Position numbers and translations under genes: made by a program. The notes below the pieces were generated by a model. That model searched no databases, was not told where the DNA came from, and saw nothing but the letters and a program-made list of their open reading frames with translations. Shown here piece by piece: positions 52,201-61,144 of a stretch of DNA of 64,000 nucleotides (positions are counted from its first letter, which is position 1; each line of letters opens with the position of its first letter). The DNA comes from Streptomyces novaecaesareae (GTDB lineage: Bacteria > Actinomycetota > Actinomycetes > Streptomycetales > Streptomycetaceae), in assembly GCF_000716875.1 (NCBI RefSeq), contig NZ_JNWQ01000033.1, positions 1 to 64,000 of the forward strand, written 5' to 3'.

Positions 52201-53934
52201 GTGCGCGGCTCCTCCCCCGGACGGGAACTGCTGCTCCGGCAGTTGACGCTCACCCGGGGGCCGCTGCTGCGGATGCTCGCGTGGTCCGGGGTGGAGGCGC
52301 TGCCGCCGCTGGTGTCCGGGCTGTTCGTCTCGGCCGCCGTCGACCAGGGGTTCCTGGCCGGCCGGCCCGGTGCCGGGGTGGCCTGGCTGGGCGGCTTCGG
52401 CGCGGCCATGGCCGTCCGGGCGTACGCGACGCGCGCCGGGTTCCCGCACCTCGCCGGGGTGGTGGAGCCGCTACGGGACGCCCTGGTCGAACGGGTGGTC
52501 CGCAGCGCGCTCTCCCGCCCCTCGGCGGATCCGGCCGCAGTCGCCCGGCTCACCGAACAGGTCGAGTCCGTACGGCAGTTGACCGCGACACTGCTCCGCA
52601 CCCTGCGCGGGGTCGGGGTCACGCTGGCCGCCGCCCTGATCGGCCTGACGCTGCTCGCACCCGCCGTACTGCCCCTGGTCCTGCTGCCGCTGGCGGCCGC
52701 CGGGCTGCTCTTCGCCCGGCTGCTGCGCCCGATGGTGGCGCGCAGGAGGGCCGTGGTCCTGGCCGAGGAACGGCTCGCCGCCGAGGCCGGACGGGCGCTG
52801 CACGGGCTGCGCGACGTCCAGGCCACCGGCACCGGAGACGAGGCCGCCGAGGCGCTGACCGAGGCCGCCCGGGAGAGCGCGGCAGCCTCACAGGCACTCG
52901 GCCGCGCCTCGGCCCTGCGCGCGCTCGTCGTCGCACTCGGCGGACGCCTGCCCGTCCTGGCCGTCCTCGCGGCGGCACCGTGGCTGCTCGCCCACCACGC
53001 CCTGACCCCGGGCGAACTGCTCGGCGTCGCCACCTACCTCCTCCAACAACTCGACCCGGCCGTCCGGACCCTGGCCGGCACGGTCGGAGGCTGGCTGCTC
53101 AGCCTCGCCGTCGTCCTCGACCGCCTGGCCACGACCACGGCCGCCACCACAGCCGATGCCACGGCCGGGCCCGCCCACGACTCCTCGACCCCGGGTAGGG
53201 AGACCGCCGCCGAGGTCCGGTTGGCGGAGGTCCGGTACGGGCACGGCGGCGGAGCCGTACCGGTACTGGAGGGCCTCGACGCGGCCCTCCGGCCGGGCGA
53301 GCACGTGGCGGTGGTGGGGCCGAGCGGGGCCGGGAAGTCGACGCTGGCGGCGCTGCTGGCCGGGGTGCTGGTGCCGACGGCGGGGCGGGTGACGGTCGGC
53401 GGGGTGCGGCCGGAGCCGGCGCGGCAGGTGGCCCTGGTGCCGCAGGAGGCGTACGTGCTCCCGGGCTCGGTACGGGACAACCTGCTCTGGCTCGCGCCGG
53501 ACACCGACGACGCCCGGCTGGCCTCGGCCGTGGCCCTGCTGGGCGCGGAGGCGCTGGTGGCGCGGCTGGGCGGGCCGGCCGCCGTGCTAGGCGATCCGGG
53601 TGAACTCTCCGCAGGTGAGCGGCAGTTGCTGGCGCTGGTACGGACGTACCTGTCCCCCGCCCCGGTCGTCGTGCTGGACGAGGCGACCTGCCACCTGGAC
53701 CCGGCCGCCGAGGAGCGGGTCGAGCGGGCCTTCGCCGCCCGGCCGGGGACGCTGGTGGTCGTGGCGCACCGCATCAGTTCCGCGCTGCGGGCGGACCGGG
53801 TGCTGCTGCTGGACGGCGGGCGCGGGCTGCTGGCCCGGCACGGCGATCTGCAGGTGCTGTCCCCGCTCTACCGCGAGCTGGTCGGTCACTGGCTCGGTTC
53901 CGCGCCCCGGACCGGCGCGGGGCCGGCGCCGTGA
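52201..53934 (+). CDS. lanT2: ABC exporter half-transporter with canonical ATPase site (lanthipeptide export)
   Basis: 577 residues from GTG 52201. Six-helix ABC membrane domain then an ATPase: Walker A GPSGAGKSTLAAL, signature LSAGERQLLALV, Walker B VVVLDEATCHLD with the catalytic Glu, and VVAHR. The Ala in place of Gly in the signature complements the altered Walker B of the preceding protein, as expected for a heterodimer with one working site. The start is uncertain: an in-frame ATG at 52027 or GTG at 51955 would add a Pro/Arg-rich tail through the repeat array, but none has a good ribosome site. Confidence 0.85.
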   Translation: MRGSSPGRELLLRQLTLTRGPLLRMLAWSGVEALPPLVSGLFVSAAVDQGFLAGRPGAGVAWLGGFGAAMAVRAYATRAGFPHLAGVVEPLRDALVERVVRSALSRPSADPAAVARLTEQVESVRQLTATLLRTLRGVGVTLAAALIGLTLLAPAVLPLVLLPLAAAGLLFARLLRPMVARRRAVVLAEERLAAEAGRALHGLRDVQATGTGDEAAEALTEAARESAAASQALGRASALRALVVALGGRLPVLAVLAAAPWLLAHHALTPGELLGVATYLLQQLDPAVRTLAGTVGGWLLSLAVVLDRLATTTAATTADATAGPAHDSSTPGRETAAEVRLAEVRYGHGGGAVPVLEGLDAALRPGEHVAVVGPSGAGKSTLAALLAGVLVPTAGRVTVGGVRPEPARQVALVPQEAYVLPGSVRDNLLWLAPDTDDARLASAVALLGAEALVARLGGPAAVLGDPGELSAGERQLLALVRTYLSPAPVVVLDEATCHLDPAAEERVERAFAARPGTLVVVAHRISSALRADRVLLLDGGRGLLARHGDLQVLSPLYRELVGHWLGSAPRTGAGPAP

Positions 53935-54099
53935 TCTCGATAGGATCTCATCCGCTCCGGCCGTTATGGTGGCCGGGAAAAACGGGCCGCGATCACCGGC
54001 TACGGGCGTACCGAGCGCCCGATCGGGGACCCGACCGTGCGCCTGCGGCGCCGGGCGGGCGCCGATGACCAGCACCCTCCGCACGGAAGACGATTTCTC

Positions 54100-54270
54100 A
54101 TGTCCGACACCCTCACCGACACCACCGGACCCGCGGTCAACGGGACCGACGCCGACGAGAAGACGGCCGACGACAGCGCGCACGGCCGTCACCGCGGCCG
54201 TTCCGCCGCCGACGACACCTCGGAGTCCGACCCGCACGGCCGCCACCGCGCGGCCGGAGCCCGGGGCTGA
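54100..54270 (+). CDS. Small acidic peptide with two HGRHR motifs, possible RiPP-like or accessory peptide
   Basis: 56 residues: an acidic Thr/Asp-rich first half (MSDTLTDTTGPAVNGTDADEK) then two related blocks, AHGRHRGRSAADD and PHGRHRAAGARG. GGAAG lies 9 bases before the ATG, and a strong hairpin follows, so it looks like a real transcription unit. I recognise no family. Position right after the transporters could mean membership of the cluster, a second precursor, or an unrelated small gene. Confidence 0.6.
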   Translation: MSDTLTDTTGPAVNGTDADEKTADDSAHGRHRGRSAADDTSESDPHGRHRAAGARG

Positions 54271-54326
54271 CCGCACCCGCGAACCCGCGGCACGCGACGG
54301 GCAGCACGCAACACGCGACACGCACC

Positions 54327-54363
54327 GGGCCCGCCCGGGGAGCAGCGCTCCCCCGGCGGGCCC
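54327..54363. terminator. Terminator between the small peptide gene and the dehydrogenase gene
   Basis: 16-bp stem beginning GGGCCCGCC with one mismatch and loop CAGCG, between convergent genes; probably works both ways. Confidence 0.75.
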
Positions 54364-54398
54364 TCGCGCGTCAGAGCACCACCGGCGCCCGAAGGCCG

Positions 54399-55481
54399 TC
54401 AGCCCATCGTCACGACGGTGCGCAGCGCCTCGCCGCTGTGCATCTGCGCGATCGCGTCGTTGACGTCCATCAGCGCCACCCGGTGGGTCACCATGCCGTC
54501 GAGGTCGATCCGCCCGGCCCGCCAGAGGTCCACGACGAGCGCGATGGTGCGCCGCACCGTCGCCCCGCCGTAGAGCGAGGGCAGCAGGCGCTTCTCGTTG
54601 AAGAACAGCTCGCCCATGGTGAACTGCGCGAGGTCGTCCTGGGCGCCCGCTCCGATGACGACCACCGCGCCGCCGCGCCGGGCCGCGTCGTAGCCGGCCC
54701 GCACGGTGGCCGCGCGGCCGACCGCCTCGAAGACGTAGTCGAAGCCGCCGCCGGGCAGCTTCTTGGCGACGGCCTTCAGGTCCTCGGGGGCGACGGCCTC
54801 GGTGGCGCCGAAGGCGAGGGCGCGCTCGCGGCGCGAGGCGACCGGGTCGACGACGGTGATCCGGCCGGCGCCGCAGACCCGGGCGCCCTGGACGGTGGCC
54901 ACGCCGACACCGCCCGCGCCGAGCACCGCGACGGAGGCTCCCGGCTCGACCTTGGCGGTGTTCACCGCGGCACCTATGCCGGTGGTCACCCCGCAGCCGA
55001 TCAGCGCGGCGGCCTCGTACGGGAGGTCGGCGGGCACCTTGATGACGGCGTCGGCGCAGACCACGACCTCCTCGGCGAAGGCGCCGGTGCCGTAGAAGCC
55101 GGAGGCGGTCAGGCCGCCTTCCTCGATCCGGAAGCCGGGGGCGCCGAGCCGGCGCAGGCTGGCGATGCACAGGTGGCCGCGGTCCTGCCGGCAGTGGTCG
55201 CAGAGGCCGCACGGGGCCATCCAGCAGAGCACCACGCGGTCGCCGACGGCGAGGCCGGTCACGCCCTCGCCGACCTCCAGGACGTCCCCGGCGCCCTCGT
55301 GCCCGGGGACGAACGGCGCGGGCTGCGGGAGGACGCCGCTCATCGCGGAGAGGTCGGAGTGGCAGAGGCTGGCGGCGCGCATCCGGACCCGGACGGTGCC
55401 CTCTCGGAAGCCGACCGCGGTCACGTCCTCCCGGACGTCGAGGGTGTCCTGGCCGGTCTTGTGCAGGATGGCTGCGCGCAT
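54399..55481 (-). CDS. Zinc-dependent alcohol dehydrogenase (NDMA-type/MDR family)
   Basis: 360 residues of the medium-chain dehydrogenase family. Catalytic zinc region LCHSDLSAMSG and VPGHEGAGDVLEVG; structural zinc lobe CGLCDHCRQDRGHLC; cofactor fold VAVLGAGGVGVATVQGARVCG with VVDPVASRRE suggesting NAD. The GCGVTTGIGAAVNTAKVEPG run resembles the NDMA-dependent and mycothiol-dependent subgroups, where cofactor may stay bound. Natural substrate unknown. ATG at 55481 has GGGAG upstream. It may have no link to the lanthipeptide cluster. Confidence 0.9.
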   Translation of the reverse strand: MRAAILHKTGQDTLDVREDVTAVGFREGTVRVRMRAASLCHSDLSAMSGVLPQPAPFVPGHEGAGDVLEVGEGVTGLAVGDRVVLCWMAPCGLCDHCRQDRGHLCIASLRRLGAPGFRIEEGGLTASGFYGTGAFAEEVVVCADAVIKVPADLPYEAAALIGCGVTTGIGAAVNTAKVEPGASVAVLGAGGVGVATVQGARVCGAGRITVVDPVASRRERALAFGATEAVAPEDLKAVAKKLPGGGFDYVFEAVGRAATVRAGYDAARRGGAVVVIGAGAQDDLAQFTMGELFFNEKRLLPSLYGGATVRRTIALVVDLWRAGRIDLDGMVTHRVALMDVNDAIAQMHSGEALRTVVTMG

Positions 55482-55665
55482 CTGGCTGCTCCCTGTGTGC
55501 ATCGCGTGACGCGGAGTGGGTCCTCGGACGGGCCGATTCTGGCACGGGCTCCGCGTCGCCAGGGGAACGGGTTCCCCGAGGGGGGCGAAGAGCCGGAGGC
55601 CCCGGCCGTCCCGTTTCGTCCGCTGCTCCGGGCCCGCTCCCGGCACCGCCGCTACCGTCGAGTAA

Positions 55666-56358
<693 letters not shown>

Positions 56359-56493
56359 CCCCCGCCTGCTGAGCCCCACCCGCCGACCACCGGCACCGAT
56401 GCTCCAACGTCGTGCCAGGGCGGGGGTTCGAACGGTACGGTGGCCGCGCAGCACCAGGCAGAGCATCGGCGGACGGTGGGGGCCAGCAGCGAC

Positions 56494-57798
56494 ATGACCG
56501 ACCAGCAGAACACCGCTCCGGCGGTCTGGGACCCGACGGCGCGCGGCGGCGCCGGCGGCTGGGTGCGCGGCCCGCAGCACCCGGCCGGCGCCGCGCCCGC
56601 CCCGGAGGCGGCCGCGGCGCCCCAGCCGCCCGTCTCTCCCCAGGCCCCCGCCGACCCCCGCCCCGGCCCGGTGTCCCCGCCGCCCGGGCCCGGCGCGGTC
56701 GGTGACCAGGGCCCGCCGCTGGGCGCCCGCCCGTACCTGGCCACCGCGCCCGGCTACGACCCGCCGACCGCCCCGTTCCCCCGCACCGCCGCCCCGCAGC
56801 CCCCGGCCGCCCCTCCCACGGCCTCGCCGTTCCCCGCCCACGCGAGCCCGCAGCAGCAGACCGCTCCGTACCAGGCCCCGCAGCCCCAGACCGCTCCGTA
56901 CCAGGCCGCACAGGAGCAGGACCACGGCTACCCCCTCCAGCCCCCCGCCGCCCCGCCGCAGCCCCCGTACGCCGCCCAGCCGCAACCCCCGTACGGCGCC
57001 CCACCGCAGCCCCCGTACGCCGCCCAGCCCGGCTACCCGGCCGACTACCCCACCGCCTACGAGGACGAGGACGACGAGGACCGCCCGGCCAACCGCAGGA
57101 CCCCGCTGCTGATCGGCTTCGCGCTGCTGCTGGTGCTGGCGGTCGGCGGCGGCCTGCTGTTCGCCGCCCGGGGCGGCGGCGACAAGGGCGGCCAGGCCGC
57201 GCCCGCCCCGACGGCCGCGCCCGCGACCGGCGTCGGCAATCCGCCGCCCGCGCCCGCCCCCACCGGTACGGACCCCACGCCCAGCGCCCCGGCCTCGCCC
57301 ACCGGAGCGCCGTCCCCGACCGCGACCGGCGCCGGGCCCAACGCGCAGTCCCAGGCGCAGGCGCTGGACGGCCTGCTCAGCGAGGGCGAGAACGCCAAGG
57401 CCCCGATAGGCAACGCCGTCGCCAAGGTGAGCAGCTGCCCGTCGAAGGCCGACATCGAGAGCTCGGCGCAGGTGTTCGACAACGGTGCCAACCAGCGTGC
57501 CGCGCTGCTGACCAAGCTCGCCCAGCTGAGCGTGACGGACGTGCCGGGCGGCGCGGACGCGGTGAACTCGCTGAAGTCCGCCTGGCAGCTGTCCGCCGAC
57601 ATCGACAAGGCGTACGCGACCTGGGCGCGCGCCGTCGCCGCCCAGGGCTGCTCCGGCAGGGCCCCGACCACCCAGGACAAGAAGCACGCGGACGAGCTCA
57701 ACCCGCAGGCCACGCAGGCGAAGACGGACTTCATGACCAAGTGGAACCCGATCGCGAACAGCTACGGCCTGACCCCGCGGACCCAGGACAGGATCTGA
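56494..57798 (+). CDS. Pro-rich membrane-anchored protein, likely envelope-linked
   Basis: 434 residues. Residues 1-190 are a Pro/Gln/Ala-rich cytoplasmic tail with repeats of QTAPYQA and PPYAAQPQ; one membrane helix (LLIGFALLLVLAVGGGLLFAA, about 205-226) is followed by an external Ala/Pro/Thr linker and a helical domain with a Cys pair (SSCPSKADIESSAQ, QGCSGRAPTTQ). Typical topology for a wall- or septum-related accessory protein. Ends 7 bases before the amidase gene, so an operon is likely. Confidence 0.8.
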   Translation: MTDQQNTAPAVWDPTARGGAGGWVRGPQHPAGAAPAPEAAAAPQPPVSPQAPADPRPGPVSPPPGPGAVGDQGPPLGARPYLATAPGYDPPTAPFPRTAAPQPPAAPPTASPFPAHASPQQQTAPYQAPQPQTAPYQAAQEQDHGYPLQPPAAPPQPPYAAQPQPPYGAPPQPPYAAQPGYPADYPTAYEDEDDEDRPANRRTPLLIGFALLLVLAVGGGLLFAARGGGDKGGQAAPAPTAAPATGVGNPPPAPAPTGTDPTPSAPASPTGAPSPTATGAGPNAQSQAQALDGLLSEGENAKAPIGNAVAKVSSCPSKADIESSAQVFDNGANQRAALLTKLAQLSVTDVPGGADAVNSLKSAWQLSADIDKAYATWARAVAAQGCSGRAPTTQDKKHADELNPQATQAKTDFMTKWNPIANSYGLTPRTQDRI

Positions 57799-57805
57799 CC
57801 CACCC

Positions 57806-58837
57806 GTGACCGGAACCGCCCCCCGACCGCCCCGCCGTTCCGCCCTGCTGCGCGCCATCACCGTGGTGGCCGCGGTCGTTCCGCTCTGCACGGCGGGCTG
57901 GCTCGGCTGGCGGGCCCTCGACGACTCCGGCCCGGCGGGCGCCACGGCCCCGGCCACGGCCGCCACCGCCCCGGCGGGCACCGCCGACCCGGCCGCGACG
58001 CCGCTCACCCCGCCCGTCGCCCCGCCGCCCACCGGCGGCGCCACCGCCACCGACGCCCCGGCAGCCGGAACGCCCGGGTCGACCCCGGCCCCGCCGGCCA
58101 CCGCCGCCCCACCCGACCCGACCGCCACCGCCCCCACCGGCGCCTCCGGCGCCTCCGCGGCGAACAGCCTCGCCGGCCGCACCGTCGTCCTCGACCCCGG
58201 CCACAACCCCGGCAACTTCTCGCACCCCGCCGAGATCGACCGTCAGGTGGACATCGGCAACGCCCGCAAGGAGTGCGACACCACCGGGACGGAGACCAAC
58301 GCCGGCTACACCGAGGCCGAGTACACCCTGGACGTCTCCCGCCGGGCCCGCACCATCCTGGCCGCCCGGGGCGCCAAGGTGGTGCTGGTGCAGGACGGCG
58401 ACCGCCCCTGGGGCCCGTGCATCGACGAACGCGCCAGGGCCGGTGCCGACGCGCACGCCGACGTCGCGGTCTCGGTGCACGGGGACGGCGGCCCGGGCAG
58501 CGGCAGCGGGTTCCACGTGATCATGCCCGCCAAGGTGGTGGCCGGCAAAGCGGACAACTCCGCGATCGTCGAACCCTCGCACCGGCTCGGCCTGCTGCTG
58601 CGCGACAGCTTCCACGCCGCGACCGGCGAGCCCTACGCGGACTACATCGCGAACCAGGGCCTTGACACCCGCTCCGACCTGGGCGGCCTCAACCTCTCCA
58701 CCGTCCCCAAGGTGTTCATCGAGTGCGGTAACATGCGCAACTCGACGGACGCGAAGCGGATGACGGACCCTCAGTGGCGCCAACTGGCGGCCCAGGGGAT
58801 CGCCGACGCGCTGACCGCGTTCCTGACGACCCAATAG
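57806..58837 (+). CDS. N-acetylmuramoyl-L-alanine amidase (Amidase_3), membrane-anchored
   Basis: 343 residues. N-terminal signal anchor (about 15-35) and a long Pro/Ala/Thr linker (to about 120) lead to an Amidase_3 domain: TVVLDPGHNPGNF (zinc His), NAGYTEAEYTLD (zinc Glu), ADVAVSVHGDGG (zinc His), and catalytic Glu in VPKVFIECGNMRN. It should cut the amide bond between muramic acid and the stem peptide. Several insertions with Cys (RKECDTTG, WGPCID) are specific to this actinobacterial form. GTG start, 7 bases after the previous gene, so translation is probably coupled. Confidence 0.92.
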   Translation: MTGTAPRPPRRSALLRAITVVAAVVPLCTAGWLGWRALDDSGPAGATAPATAATAPAGTADPAATPLTPPVAPPPTGGATATDAPAAGTPGSTPAPPATAAPPDPTATAPTGASGASAANSLAGRTVVLDPGHNPGNFSHPAEIDRQVDIGNARKECDTTGTETNAGYTEAEYTLDVSRRARTILAARGAKVVLVQDGDRPWGPCIDERARAGADAHADVAVSVHGDGGPGSGSGFHVIMPAKVVAGKADNSAIVEPSHRLGLLLRDSFHAATGEPYADYIANQGLDTRSDLGGLNLSTVPKVFIECGNMRNSTDAKRMTDPQWRQLAAQGIADALTAFLTTQ

Positions 58838-59052
58838 AAGACTCGGGGACCCGGTACGGAAGTTGAGCCGCACGCCCCGGCGCGCGGCACCGCGCGCGGC
58901 CCGCGTGGTTTGCAACGACTTCGCCCCATTCCCGGTCCCGCCGTGCGTCGGCAGGACGGTTGGGCCTAGGCTTCTGGTCCGTTCGGGAGTTTCGGCCGGT
59001 CAGCCCGACCGCACGAACCACCGTCCACGACACGTCAACGAGGGGAACGTTA

Positions 59053-59961
59053 GTGAATCTGCGCGCTCTCACCAGGGGAGACGCCGCCGTCGCAGGCGCG
59101 GCCGTCCTGCTCTTCATCGCCTCCTTCCTGCCTTACTGGACCGTGAGCTGCGCCGGCCGGTACTGCGGGCCCACCGCCTCGCAGAACGCGTGGAGCACCG
59201 AGCTGTTCCCCATCCTGCCCTCGATCTACCTGCTGGGCATCGCCGCCGCGGTGCTGATCCTGGTGCAGCGCTTCCAGGGCCAGGCCGCGGCCAACCGCCA
59301 GGTGCTCGGCCTGCGGCTGGACCAGTGGGGCATCGCCTTCGCGGTCGCGGCGCTGTGGACCTCGCTCTGGGCGCTGGGCGGCGGCTACGACGGCGCCGGC
59401 ATCAGCCACGGCTTCGGCGCCTGGCTCGGCCTCATCTCGCTGATCGTGCTCGCCGGTGCGGCCGCGGCCGGCCCGCTGGTGCCCGCGCTGAAGGCCCCGC
59501 TGGTCTCCGACCGCCCGGCCGTCCCGTACCAGGGCGGCTACCCGGTCCCCGGCCAGCCGGGTGCTCCCGGCCAGCCCGGCCAGTACGGCTACCCGGCCCA
59601 GGGCCACGACCCGGCGTTCGGCGCCCAGGGCGGCTACGGCTACCCGGGCGCCGGCCAGCCGCAGCCCGGTCAGCCGGCCCAGCCCGGCCAGCCGCAGGAC
59701 GCCGGTGTCCCGGCCCCGCAGCCGGCCGCGCCGGTCGCGCAGCAGGCCGCCCCGGCGGCGGACTTCCAGCCGTTCTGGTTCGCCGTCCCGGCCCCGCGCC
59801 AGCTGGCCCCGAAGGACAACCCGGCCGGCGCCCCGGTCGGCGAGGTCGTGCCCGGCACCTGGTACCTGGCCGTCGAGCAGCGCGGCAGCGCGCTGGTCGC
59901 GCAGCTGCCGGACGGCACCCAGGGCGTGCTGGCCGACACCCAGGGCATCCAGCGCGGCTGA
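59053..59961 (+). CDS. Membrane protein with Pro/Gly/Gln-rich tail, unknown function
   Basis: 302 residues. Four hydrophobic segments (AAVLLFIASFLPYW, IYLLGIAAAVLILV, WGIAFAVAALWTSLWALG, GLISLIVLAGAAAAGPLV) with a Cys pair between the first two (SCAGRYCG), then a tail of QPGQ, GYPAQG and AQPGQP repeats and a C-terminal PFWFAVPAPRQL, VPGTWYLAVEQRG, LVAQLPDGTQGVLAD domain. This layout recurs in actinobacterial envelope proteins; no function known. GTG start with AGGGGAACG upstream. Bidirectional terminator follows. Confidence 0.8.
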   Translation: MNLRALTRGDAAVAGAAVLLFIASFLPYWTVSCAGRYCGPTASQNAWSTELFPILPSIYLLGIAAAVLILVQRFQGQAAANRQVLGLRLDQWGIAFAVAALWTSLWALGGGYDGAGISHGFGAWLGLISLIVLAGAAAAGPLVPALKAPLVSDRPAVPYQGGYPVPGQPGAPGQPGQYGYPAQGHDPAFGAQGGYGYPGAGQPQPGQPAQPGQPQDAGVPAPQPAAPVAQQAAPAADFQPFWFAVPAPRQLAPKDNPAGAPVGEVVPGTWYLAVEQRGSALVAQLPDGTQGVLADTQGIQRG

Positions 59962-59977
59962 CGCGCCGCACGCAGGA

Positions 59978-60017
59978 CGAAGGGGCGGGACCGGTCTTCT
60001 CCGGTCCCGCCCCTTCG
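59978..60017. terminator. Strong bidirectional terminator
   Basis: Perfect 17-bp stem (left arm begins CGAAGGGGCGGGACC) with loop TCTTCT, between convergent genes. Confidence 0.9.
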
Positions 60018-60030
60018 CCGTACCCGCTGC

Positions 60031-60090
60031 CCGCTGCCCGTTCCCGGCAGCGCTGCCCGCTCTCAGCAGCCGCTGCCCGTTCTCAGCAGC
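60031..60090. repeat. 20-bp tandem repeat spanning a gene end
   Basis: Three 20-bp units at 60031, 60051 and 60071 of pattern CGCTGCCCG(C/T)TCTCAGCAGC (first copy diverged). The last unit contains the stop (TCA, 60083-60085) of the minus-strand toroid-enzyme gene; the middle copy repeats the same stop downstream. Confidence 0.88.
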
Positions 60091-61144
60091 AGTCCTGGAC
60101 CACCAGCCCGGCGGGCAGCTGGTCCCCGCCGAAGACCGCGACCGTGGCGGGGTCCCCGCCGAGCGCTGCCACCGCGAGCAGCAGCGCCCCGGCCGTCCAG
60201 GTGGTGCGCTCCTCCGGCCAGATCGCGTCGTCCTCGAAGACGTACCCGGTCCAGTACGAGCCGTCCTCGTGCCGCAGGTGCTTCTGGATCCAGCGCAGGA
60301 TGTCCACCGCACGGTCGGACTGCCCGATCGCCCAGAGCGCCAGGGCCAGTTCGGCGCTCTCGCCGCCGGTCACCCACGGGCGGTCGCTGACGCAGCGCAC
60401 GCCGAGGCCGGGGACGACGAAGCGCTCCCAGTCCCGCTCGATCCGGGCCACCGCCGCGTCGCCGCGCAGGCCGGTGCCGAGCACCGGGTAGTACCAGTCC
60501 ATCGAGTAGCGGTCCTTGTCGAGGAACCGCTCGGGGTGGTGGGCGACGGCGTGCCCGAGCCGGCCGGCCGCGAGCTCCCAGTCGGGCTGCGGCTCCTCCA
60601 GGTAGTCGGCGATGGCCAGGCCGCAGCGCAGCGCGTGCAGGATGCTGGACGAGCCGGTGAGCAGCGCCTCGTCGGTGGCGGTGCCGTCCTCGTCGACCCG
60701 CCAGGCGATCGGGCCGCCGGGCAGCCGCAGGGCGGTGATGAAGTCCAGGGCGCGCCGGACGACCGGCCAGATCCACTCCAGGAAGGGGTCGTCACCGGTG
60801 CTGAGGTGGTGGTGCCAGACCCCGACCGCCACGTAGGCGCAGAAGTTGCTCTCCTTGGCCCGGTCGGTGACCACGCCGTCGGTGTAGGCGGCGTACCAGG
60901 AGCCGTCCGGGTTCTGGTTGGCGGCGAGCCAGCGGTAGGCGGCCTCGGCGGCGGCGTGCTCACCGGCCGTGTCGAGGGCCATCGCGGCCTCGGTGTGGTC
61001 CCACGGGTCCAGGTGGTGGCCGGCGAACCAGGGTATGGCGCCGTCGGGGCGCTGCGCGGCGAGGATGCTGCGCACGGTGTCGGCGGCCTGCTCGGCGTCG
61101 AGCACCCCGTCGAGCAGCAGCACCTCGGGGACGGCGGCGGTCAT
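60083..61144 (-). CDS. Alpha/alpha-toroid enzyme (prenyltransferase/squalene-cyclase-like or glycosidase-like)
   Basis: 353 residues, built from helix-hairpin repeats with GxxGSW-type turns: QRPDGAIPWF, NQNPDGSWYAAY, HEDGSYWTGYVFED. Databases tend to call such proteins prenyltransferase because of the squalene-cyclase-like fold, but the pattern also fits (alpha/alpha)6 glycosidases and no DxDD motif is visible. Its ATG overlaps the upstream methyltransferase stop (ATGA), and a GT4 gene precedes both, pointing to a glycoconjugate pathway. Ends CC-stop in a tandem repeat. Confidence 0.75.
   Translation of the reverse strand: MTAAVPEVLLLDGVLDAEQAADTVRSILAAQRPDGAIPWFAGHHLDPWDHTEAAMALDTAGEHAAAEAAYRWLAANQNPDGSWYAAYTDGVVTDRAKESNFCAYVAVGVWHHHLSTGDDPFLEWIWPVVRRALDFITALRLPGGPIAWRVDEDGTATDEALLTGSSSILHALRCGLAIADYLEEPQPDWELAAGRLGHAVAHHPERFLDKDRYSMDWYYPVLGTGLRGDAAVARIERDWERFVVPGLGVRCVSDRPWVTGGESAELALALWAIGQSDRAVDILRWIQKHLRHEDGSYWTGYVFEDDAIWPEERTTWTAGALLLAVAALGGDPATVAVFGGDQLPAGLVVQDCC

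Noticed and set aside
50187..53198. Thousand-codon plus-strand frame across both ABC genes
   Set aside because: It is out of frame with both ATPase domains and has Arg/Pro-rich shadow composition. Only its short stretch through the repeat array is kept as an open question.
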